The notes beneath the pieces were generated by a model that ran no database searches, had not been told where the DNA came from, and saw only the letters and a list, made by a program, of their open reading frames with translations. Shown here piece by piece: positions 26,844 through 33,658 of a stretch of 36,691 nucleotides of DNA. Location of the stretch: the NCBI GenBank assembly GCA_016927185.1, contig JAFGND010000039.1, positions 1 through 36,691 of the forward strand, written 5' to 3'. A program made the translations under genes and the position numbers. Every line of letters begins with the position of its first letter. Position 1 is the first letter of the stretch. This DNA is from Candidatus Coatesiibacteriota bacterium (GTDB taxonomy: Bacteria; JAFGND01).

Positions 26844-27521
26844 ATGCAAGAAAAGAAATCAGTTTTTCCAGTGCAGGCGACAAGATATTTGTCGCCTGTA
26901 TTTTTTCTGATAATTTCTTTTAGCAGATTGTTTTCATGGGAACCATCTCTATATAATGAAGGGTTTTTTATAGGAACAATGCCTTCATTAGATATATGGT
27001 TAGAAAACTGGAAGTATTCATCTAATTTAAACCCAAGTCAATTCTCGACACTTTGTGAGGCAAGAATAACGAATTCATACTCATTGAATGCAGAAGGAGG
27101 CTATTTTTTCAAGAAAAAGCATGGAATACTTGTTAATCTGTCACAACTAAGAGGGAATCTTGTTGAATTATCTTTCAATGAGACCAAAAGATCTTTTGCC
27201 TTGAATAATATCAACATGGGATATAGAAGATATATAAGATTTGATAGAAAATCAGAAATATTTATAGATGCTTGCCTGGGATATTTCTATGGTCAATCTA
27301 GCACGAAAGTTGATTTACCTTCACTGGAAATTCAAGGTGGAAGCATTAATGTTTCAGTAGGATATTTAAAAAGAATAATAGATCCACTTTTTATTGGTGG
27401 CAAGATAGGCTTTGCATCCAGCATCTATAACACCAGAGCAGCAAGCATGATTGAAACAAAGAAATTCTCTGATTCAAATCATATTATTAGATTTTATCCT
27501 TTTATAGAGGCGAATTTTTGA
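26844..27521 (+). CDS. Probable outer-membrane beta-barrel protein
   Basis: Up to 225 residues. A signal-peptide-like N-terminus (YLSPVFFLIISFSRLFSW) is followed by alternating hydrophobic/hydrophilic strands with many aromatic residues (EARITNSYSLNAEGGYFF, GYRRYIRFD, NVSVGYLKRI). The C-terminus ends in Phe (RFYPFIEANF), as required by BAM recognition. I infer a small beta-barrel. The start is unsure: the ATG at 26844 directly follows the previous stop and has no Shine-Dalgarno sequence, and an in-frame GTG at 26871 or TTG at 26928 is possible. The first possible codons are overlaid by a perfect hairpin with a T run at 26874-26906. The stop TGA overlaps the next ATG. Confidence 0.75.
   Translation: MQEKKSVFPVQATRYLSPVFFLIISFSRLFSWEPSLYNEGFFIGTMPSLDIWLENWKYSSNLNPSQFSTLCEARITNSYSLNAEGGYFFKKKHGILVNLSQLRGNLVELSFNETKRSFALNNINMGYRRYIRFDRKSEIFIDACLGYFYGQSSTKVDLPSLEIQGGSINVSVGYLKRIIDPLFIGGKIGFASSIYNTRAASMIETKKFSDSNHIIRFYPFIEANF
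26874..26906 (+). terminator. Perfect terminator-like hairpin inside the 5' end of the beta-barrel gene
   Basis: CAGGCGACAA (26874-26883), loop GATAT, then the exact complement TTGTCGCCTG (26889-26898), followed by TATTTTTT. A 10-bp G/C-containing perfect stem plus U tract is the textbook intrinsic terminator form, and it stands out in this A+T-rich sequence. It lies 30 nt after the stop of the coiled-coil membrane protein but within the open frame of the next gene, so it is either that gene's terminator or an attenuator. Confidence 0.85.
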
Positions 27522-28129
27522 TGATTACTGAAGATAAAATTGCAATAAGAAATGCTTTATTGAAAGGTGAGATAGTTTGTTTGCCAACTGATACTTTTTA
27601 TTCACTCTCAGTAATTTACGATAATCTCATTTCATTAACTAATCTCTCTGATCTCAAAAAAACAGAGAATCCTATTCTATTACTTCTCCCATCAATTGCA
27701 CATTTAGAGCTGGTTTCATTTGAAGTCAATAATTTATGGTTAGGCTGGCTAGAGATGGTATGGCCTTCTGCAATAACATTTATTGTACCTGCAAGAAAAC
27801 TATTATATCCTGTTATAACCAGAGGAACTGAAAAAGTAGGTGTAAGAGTCCCTCAAAATCCTGATTTACTTGATTTACTTCTTGAGCTAGATAAACCGGT
27901 TACTGGTACAAGTGCTAATCCAATTAATCTTGATCCTGCAAGAAATCCACAGGAAGCAGAGAAGTACTTTCCTGATTTGAAGATCTGGAAATTGAATAAT
28001 TTTAATGAATCTAAAAAGCCAAGCACAATAATTGATCTTACCACAGAAAAACCAACTCTTTTAAGACAGGGAATTGTTGAAATAACAGACTTACCTCCAT
28101 TTCCATTAGTTCCTTTCAATGAATATTAG
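27521..28129 (+). CDS. Sua5/YciO/YrdC-family protein (TsaC-like)
   Basis: 202 residues from the ATG at 27521, which shares one base with the previous TGA and has AGAGG upstream. The YrdC fold is visible: GEIVCLPTDTFYSLSV at the N-terminus, PILLLLPS, WPSAITFIVPA, KVGVRVPQNPDLLDLL, GTSANPIN and STIIDLT..PTLLRQGIV. TsaC/Sua5 makes threonylcarbamoyl-AMP for the t6A37 modification of tRNAs reading ANN codons. Two positions look divergent: the PTxTxYGL motif has Ser in place of Gly, and the KxR signature reads KKT. It may be the housekeeping enzyme or a YciO-like paralogue. It is coupled to the upstream barrel gene and 2 nt before the glycosidase-like gene. Confidence 0.85.
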   Translation: MITEDKIAIRNALLKGEIVCLPTDTFYSLSVIYDNLISLTNLSDLKKTENPILLLLPSIAHLELVSFEVNNLWLGWLEMVWPSAITFIVPARKLLYPVITRGTEKVGVRVPQNPDLLDLLLELDKPVTGTSANPINLDPARNPQEAEKYFPDLKIWKLNNFNESKKPSTIIDLTTEKPTLLRQGIVEITDLPPFPLVPFNEY

Positions 28130-28131
28130 AT

Positions 28132-29445
28132 ATGACATTTATTCTTCTTTTACTGATATCTTTATTAAGTCATGAAGATCTCCCCCTAAAAAGGGAGAGC
28201 ATTCAAGTAAGGCAAGGAGTTATATTAACAAAAATCACTCTTGGAACAGATGAAAGCAATATTTATATGGTTTATGTCCCTTACAAGCGACTAAGTGAAG
28301 CAAGATCCAGTTTTTCCAGATTGAAAAAATACGGGAATGCAAAATTATCAAAACATTCTGGATTAAACTGTGTTGTAGTTGGAGAATTCAAAAGCAGAGA
28401 AAGCGCATTGAATTTAAAAGATAATCTGAGGAATAAAGGTTTTAAAGCAAAAGTATATTATTCGGGTTTTGATCCTGAAAATGCACAAGGTCCTTGGGAA
28501 ATACGTATTCTTGAGCTTGATCCTATGGAAGTGGATCTTAGAATAGGAATAGCTAAAGGTAAAATAATTGGAACAGAGACAACAGGTAGTATTTGCCAGA
28601 GGAATCAGGCTTTAGCTGCTATTAATGCAGATTTTTTCAAACGAAATGGAGATCCATATTCAGCCGTAAAACATAAAGGGATATGGTATAGTGAACCAGA
28701 CCCGAAATATGAATCTATAGGTTTTTATAAACAGAATGGTCGTCAGAAAGTAATAATGGGGAAATTAAGATTTGAGGGTTCTGTTTTGATAAGCGGAATC
28801 AGATTTCAAATTGCAGGAATAAACAGGGAAAGGAAGAAGGGAGAAGGCAAAAAGCTCATGTATTACAATTCCTTCTATGACAATTATATTACTATAGACG
28901 ATGATGAGTGGGGCATTATTGTTTCAAGAGGCTTAATAAAGAGAGCGATAACTAGCAGAACAAAAGTAACTCTGGATAATTATGAGATACTATTAAAAGG
29001 AGTAGGGAAATCACCAATTGGTAAATCAAATATAGGTTTTCCATTAAATGTTAATCTTAATGCAATTTCAATTGATGGAAGACAAGGATTATGGCAAAAC
29101 TGTTCTGAAATAGCTTCTGGTTCTCATGTTATTTTAAGATCAGGCCAGGTATTTGTACCAAACAGATTTCAAAGCGGTTTTATAACTAGAAGGCATCCAA
29201 GATCAGTTTTGGCAGTTAAGAAAGATGGAAAAATCCTCTTTGTTACTATTGACGGCAGGAAAGCAGGATATTCAGTAGGAATGACTCTCAAGGAAATTGC
29301 AAGAATGCTCAAGAAGATTGGAGCTGTGGAAGCTTTTAATTTCGATGGAGGTGGAAGTACAACTCTTTTTGTAGATGGCAAGGTTGTTAATTATACTTCT
29401 GATGGACATCAAAGACCTATTGCAACGGCGATTTTAGTTTTTTAG
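28132..29445 (+). CDS. SPOR-domain phosphodiester glycosidase (NAGPA-type) exported protein
   Basis: 437 residues. A short hydrophobic signal (TFILLLLISLLS) is followed by a SPOR-like peptidoglycan-binding module (about 38-112; GEFKSRESALNLKDNLRNKG). The NAGPA/exopolysaccharide phosphodiester-glycosidase domain (about 150-437) carries AAINADFF, GKILFVTIDGR and FNFDGGGSTTLFVDGKVVN (FDGGGS at 404-409), ending HQRPIATAILVF. Family members hydrolyse GlcNAc-1-phosphodiester bonds on glycans. With a SPOR domain, this one probably acts in the periplasm at denuded glycan strands. The ATG follows the previous stop by 2 nt. A 61-nt gap with TTGACA separates it from the LCP gene. Confidence 0.93.
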   Translation: MTFILLLLISLLSHEDLPLKRESIQVRQGVILTKITLGTDESNIYMVYVPYKRLSEARSSFSRLKKYGNAKLSKHSGLNCVVVGEFKSRESALNLKDNLRNKGFKAKVYYSGFDPENAQGPWEIRILELDPMEVDLRIGIAKGKIIGTETTGSICQRNQALAAINADFFKRNGDPYSAVKHKGIWYSEPDPKYESIGFYKQNGRQKVIMGKLRFEGSVLISGIRFQIAGINRERKKGEGKKLMYYNSFYDNYITIDDDEWGIIVSRGLIKRAITSRTKVTLDNYEILLKGVGKSPIGKSNIGFPLNVNLNAISIDGRQGLWQNCSEIASGSHVILRSGQVFVPNRFQSGFITRRHPRSVLAVKKDGKILFVTIDGRKAGYSVGMTLKEIARMLKKIGAVEAFNFDGGGSTTLFVDGKVVNYTSDGHQRPIATAILVF

Positions 29446-29453
29446 GAATTCAC

Positions 29454-29477
29454 TTGACACAGTTCATGTAATATAAG
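29454..29477 (+). promoter_or_regulatory. Possible promoter of the LCP-family gene
   Basis: TTGACA at 29454-29459 is followed by AATATAAG at 29470, 30-53 nt before the ATG at 29507. The spacing is short for sigma-70, so this is a low-confidence candidate. Confidence 0.25.
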
Positions 29478-29506
29478 TTGAATTAAGTTCAAGATTGGAT
29501 TAAAAA

Positions 29507-31057
29507 ATGGGATATTATAATAGAAAGACTTCAAGAAAAAGCAAGTACATAATAATCATTTTAATTATGGTCATAATAACAGGTATATTTTTCTCATTTA
29601 TAAAGTGCTCAGCTAATAAAGGGAATCAAGGGGATTCGAAGAATCCTGTGAAGATAAATATGCAGCAAGCTGCAAAATTAATGACTTCCTCTATTGATAC
29701 ATCATCTCAGGCGGTTAAGGACGAGATAAATATCCTGGCCTTGGGACTTGATACAAGAGCAGGACAAACAAGAGAAACCTCAAGAGCAGATGCAATAATA
29801 CTTATTACTGTATATCCAAGAAAGGCGAAATTTGAAATACTCGCTTTTGGCAGGGATATGGAAGTTGATACTGTTGATATTGTTGATAAACAAGGGAAAC
29901 CAATAGTAAGATTATCTGAAGATGAGGAAGCAAGTGAGACTCCTGAAGAAGACAGCGATGAGAAAAATGAGAAAGTAGATAAGAAACCCCCTGATGAAAC
30001 TAAAAAAGAAGATATAGCTGATGAAAAAACAGAAAAGAAAAAGGAGACAGTAAAGAAGAAAAAACCTGGAAGCAGAATGGATAAAATAGCTCATGTTTAT
30101 CTAGAGTCAAGAGGTGGAAGGGAAAAACTGATAAAAGTAGTGGAAAAATTGTCTCATAAAAAAGTAGATTATTATGCTGAAGTAGGTTTTTCGCAGATAA
30201 TTGGATTAATGAATTTTCTGGGATTGAATGGGGTGGATGCTCTAAAGTATCTTCGTCACAGGAAGAGCTCTTTAGCTCCAAACACGTATCAGAGAGCCAT
30301 GAATCAAGCTACATTTATTCGCTATGCAGCTGTGAAATATTTCCCCAAAGCTGCAGGTTTTAAACGAACATTTGTTGTAAGTTCTTTCAGTTATCTTTCA
30401 ACAAATATGAAACCTGAAGTGGCACTTGGATGTATATCTTTATTGGAAAAGAGGGGAGTAAAAAAAGAAAATTTTACTGTAAGCGTATTCAATTATAATG
30501 CAGGGATAAAGGATAATGAATACGATCCCAGCAAAGTTTCTGAATATCTTAGTGATTGGCAGAAAAAGCATGTTTCTACTACTTCTCAAAGTGATTTCAA
30601 AATAGCAGCAAGAATATTCAGAGCAATAAAAGACTATGAAGATTCAATAAATGAGATTAAAGAGCTGAGAACGCAGAAACCCAAAACCCCAAAAGATCGG
30701 AAAATATACTTAGTGAAACTTCAAACAGCCAGTTCCAAAAACAGGAATGCAGTCAAAAGAGCAAAGAATTTTTTTGAACAGCAATTATGGTGGCAAGAAC
30801 CGGATAAAGTAAAACAGCAAGAAGCAAAGAAAGCATTGATTACTTTCATGGAAGACTATTACAAAAAACAGATAGAGATTTATAAGAAAGCATTAGAAAA
30901 AGCAAATTTAAGTAATAATAAGAAACTTGCACTAGAAAAGCAGAAAAAAAATAATGAAGAGGCATTGAAACAGTTATATATTTTTGTCAGGGGAGATACT
31001 GCAGACATTGAAAAAGTCATTCCTGCTCCACAAATAATTGTATTCAAGAAAAAATAG
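29507..31057 (+). CDS. LytR-CpsA-Psr (LCP) family protein with charged insertion
   Basis: 516 residues. An N-terminal TM anchor (about 14-32) leads into an LCP domain: INILALGLDTR (74-84), SRADAIILITVYPRKAKFEILAFGRD (92-117), then SRMDKIAHVYLESRGG (189-204), KVDYYAEVGFSQIIGLMNFLGL and YLRHRK...YQRAMNQATFIR (248-272). Key acidic and Arg residues (D82, R93, R116, D117, R250, R263) are retained. Between residues about 125 and 188 a highly charged, low-complexity K/E/D segment interrupts the domain. The C-terminal 200 residues are helical and coiled-coil-like. LCP proteins transfer glycopolymers from polyprenyl carriers to cell-wall acceptors. A small basic protein follows after 2 nt. Confidence 0.87.
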   Translation: MGYYNRKTSRKSKYIIIILIMVIITGIFFSFIKCSANKGNQGDSKNPVKINMQQAAKLMTSSIDTSSQAVKDEINILALGLDTRAGQTRETSRADAIILITVYPRKAKFEILAFGRDMEVDTVDIVDKQGKPIVRLSEDEEASETPEEDSDEKNEKVDKKPPDETKKEDIADEKTEKKKETVKKKKPGSRMDKIAHVYLESRGGREKLIKVVEKLSHKKVDYYAEVGFSQIIGLMNFLGLNGVDALKYLRHRKSSLAPNTYQRAMNQATFIRYAAVKYFPKAAGFKRTFVVSSFSYLSTNMKPEVALGCISLLEKRGVKKENFTVSVFNYNAGIKDNEYDPSKVSEYLSDWQKKHVSTTSQSDFKIAARIFRAIKDYEDSINEIKELRTQKPKTPKDRKIYLVKLQTASSKNRNAVKRAKNFFEQQLWWQEPDKVKQQEAKKALITFMEDYYKKQIEIYKKALEKANLSNNKKLALEKQKKNNEEALKQLYIFVRGDTADIEKVIPAPQIIVFKKK

Positions 31058-31059
31058 AG

Positions 31060-31326
31060 ATGAAATTCTTCAGATACAGAAAGCCTTCAATTAATTCCTT
31101 ATTGGGAATTACCCAGTTTAAAAGAAAGGTTTCTCATGCAACTGGTTTAGGGCTACTCAAACTCCTGACATCAAGATCAAGACAGAAGCAGTATATTTAT
31201 CAGAAAATTGGATTATATAGCCCCAAGATAACACCATTCAGGCAAATAGCAAAAGGACGCATAAAAACACCTCTTGGTTGCGGATGCGTTTTAAACTTGA
31301 TATTAAGGAGCTTGGGAATTTGCTGA
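31060..31326 (+). CDS. Small basic protein, 88 aa, unknown
   Basis: Strongly basic (many K/R), with an aromatic phrase YIYQKIGLYSP in the middle and three cysteines near the end (C74 and C76 in LGCGC, and C88 as the last residue). There is no signal peptide and no recognised domain. The ATG starts 2 nt after the LCP stop, and no overlapping longer frame competes, which supports it as a real, co-translated gene. Its function is unknown; a role linked to the LCP protein is inferred from position only. Confidence 0.65.
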   Translation: MKFFRYRKPSINSLLGITQFKRKVSHATGLGLLKLLTSRSRQKQYIYQKIGLYSPKITPFRQIAKGRIKTPLGCGCVLNLILRSLGIC

Positions 31327-31345
31327 GAAGACTATATTTGAAGAA

Positions 31346-33658
31346 TTAAATATTCAATTCAACTTTTGTAGCTCCAATTCCTCCTTCTCTTCGCTCAGAA
31401 GAGTAGTATTTTTTCACATTGGGATTTCCTGAAAGATACAGATGAACTTCTTCCCTGAGTGCTCCAGTACCTTTACCATGAATTATCCTGACAACTTTTA
31501 ACTGGTTTCTGATAGCCTCATCAATGAATTTATCTAATATAGAAACTATCTCATCTCTGTACATTCCTCTGATATCAATTTCCAGTTTAGGTTCTTTATC
31601 TTCTTCCTTGAAACTGAAGCTCTTTTCCTTGCTTTTTAAATTGTCTACTATCTCTATTTCATCAATATTGACTTTGGAGTAACAAGAACCTAATCTTACA
31701 TTAACTTTGTTGTCTGGGAATATTTTTTCAATAATACCAGTTTGCTTGAGATTTGTTATATAGACAGTCTGCCCAACACTTATTTTCACATTATCTTTGT
31801 ATTTCTTGCCGTTCTTTTCATCTTTAGGGAGATATTTCAGGAGTTTTTCTCTTGTTTCCTTGATGGTTTCTTTGCTTGCAGTACTTTGTTTTATTCTTGC
31901 CACTTCTTCTTCAATTAATCTTTTTGCTCCATAAATAAGATCTTGTGCTTGTTTTTTTGCATCATCCTTGATTTGTCTTATTTCTTTATCAATGTTCTTC
32001 AGTCTTTTTGAGGATTCTTCATTCATTGCTTTTGCCTGAGAGACTTGCCATTTTGCTTCCAATCTTTCCTTCTGAGCTTCTTCTACCTCAAATGACAATT
32101 TGTTGATAAGGTTAATCCAGATTAATTTCGATATATCAAGAAACTCTCTTGCTTTTTTCATTAACCAAGAAGGGATACCTATTCGTTCTGCTATTTCAAA
32201 GCCATACGATTTTCCTGGAATTCCCTCCCTTAATTTGTAAAGTGGCATAAGGTTTTCTTCACTGAAAGACATTGAAGCAGCAATAAAACCTTCTTCCTGG
32301 AGAGGAAGTGATTTCAAGAAATTCAAGTGAGTAGTTACAGCAGTAGTTATATGCTTGTTTCTTAACTCAATAAGCAAAGCTGCACCTATTGAAGCACCTT
32401 CATCAGGATCTGTTGATGTTCCAAGTTCGTCCAGCAAGACAAGCGAGAATTCATTAGCTTCATTTATTATTCTCTTAATATAATTAATATGAGCAGAATA
32501 AGTACTTATCTGATTTTCTATGCTCTGTTTATCTCCCATATCCACATATATTTTTTCAAAGAAGGGAATTTCGGTTCCAGCATTTGAAATAACAGGAAGG
32601 GCAGCTTTTAGCATTACTGCTGCAATTCCGATATTCTTCAAAACAACTGTCTTGCCTCCTGCATTTGGACCTGAAATAATTAAAACCGGATTTTCTCTTT
32701 TCCAGCTTATGTTCAAAGGAATTACTTCTGAAGAACTACCAATAAGGAGTGGATGTTTCATATCTGCTAGGCATATATTGCCATTCTCAGAGATAGATGG
32801 TATTATAGCTTTATATTCTGACATATATGTTGAAACAGATTGAAGATAATCCAGCTCCTTTATGATATCAAAGTTATATTCGATTTCCTTCAATACAGCT
32901 CTTATCTCATCACATAAAATGAGAATTATGCGTTTCATTTCTTCTTCCTCTTCCTCTTGAATCTGTCTCCATCTGTTATTTAGAGGAAGCAGGGATATAG
33001 GTTCTATATAGAAAGTCTGTCCAGTACCACTTTTCCCATGAAATAATCCCTGGTATTGTGAAGCATAATGACAGTCTACAGGCAGCACATATCTATTTTC
33101 TCTTATTGTTGGTTGAGCATCAGATAAGTATTTATTTGACTTGATTTCTTTCTGGATAAGGGAATGGATTTTTCCGAATATGCTTTTCTTTTCAAGCCTT
33201 ATATTTCTTAACTCACTAGATGCATCATCTTTTATTTCCCCATTTTCATCGATAGTCTTGTTTATATGTTTTTCCAATTCCGGCATTCTTACCAGACAAG
33301 CAACGAAATCGAATACCAAAGGTGCTCTGTTTTTGTTTTTGCTATAAAAATCATATGTTTCATTAACAATAAGAAAGAATTTCTTGAGTTCCAGAATAAG
33401 AGATGTCTTCACAATCAAGCTCTTCTTGAATTCATTTATATCAAGATCTATATGATAAATGGAAACCTTCATTCCTTCAGAATAGAGTCTATAAACCTCA
33501 TCAATCTTCTTATATTCTTTTCTTATGGATATAATATCATTCTGCCATTTATAATCAAATAGCTGATTTAGCCTTGAAAATCTTGATACATTTTTGATTA
33601 TCTTGTCTAGTTCTAAGGAATTATATTCAGCAGATTCTAATGGGCAGGATTCATTCAT
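31346..33658 (-). CDS. mutS2: Endonuclease MutS2 with Smr domain
   Basis: 770 residues, normal MutS2 length. The N-terminal core/lever helices lack the mismatch-binding domain of MutS. The ABC-type ATPase shows Walker A SGPNAGGKT (starting at about 329), VLLDELGTSTDPDEGASIG (Walker B and signature area) and TAVTTHLNFLK. A coiled-coil/KOW-like linker leads to a C-terminal Smr nuclease domain (about 695-770) with LEIDIRGMYRDEI and RIIHGKGTGALREEV. It acts in recombination control and/or on collided ribosomes. It overlaps the upstream glgB by 8 nt, and its 3' end faces the small basic gene with a 19-bp convergent gap. Confidence 0.96.
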   Translation of the reverse strand: MNESCPLESAEYNSLELDKIIKNVSRFSRLNQLFDYKWQNDIISIRKEYKKIDEVYRLYSEGMKVSIYHIDLDINEFKKSLIVKTSLILELKKFFLIVNETYDFYSKNKNRAPLVFDFVACLVRMPELEKHINKTIDENGEIKDDASSELRNIRLEKKSIFGKIHSLIQKEIKSNKYLSDAQPTIRENRYVLPVDCHYASQYQGLFHGKSGTGQTFYIEPISLLPLNNRWRQIQEEEEEEMKRIILILCDEIRAVLKEIEYNFDIIKELDYLQSVSTYMSEYKAIIPSISENGNICLADMKHPLLIGSSSEVIPLNISWKRENPVLIISGPNAGGKTVVLKNIGIAAVMLKAALPVISNAGTEIPFFEKIYVDMGDKQSIENQISTYSAHINYIKRIINEANEFSLVLLDELGTSTDPDEGASIGAALLIELRNKHITTAVTTHLNFLKSLPLQEEGFIAASMSFSEENLMPLYKLREGIPGKSYGFEIAERIGIPSWLMKKAREFLDISKLIWINLINKLSFEVEEAQKERLEAKWQVSQAKAMNEESSKRLKNIDKEIRQIKDDAKKQAQDLIYGAKRLIEEEVARIKQSTASKETIKETREKLLKYLPKDEKNGKKYKDNVKISVGQTVYITNLKQTGIIEKIFPDNKVNVRLGSCYSKVNIDEIEIVDNLKSKEKSFSFKEEDKEPKLEIDIRGMYRDEIVSILDKFIDEAIRNQLKVVRIIHGKGTGALREEVHLYLSGNPNVKKYYSSERREGGIGATKVELNI

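Noticed and set aside
29880-30080. Possible frameshift or assembly error in the LCP gene because of the charged low-complexity region
   Set aside because: The frame continues without interruption into conserved LCP motifs on both sides, so it is read as a genuine insert.
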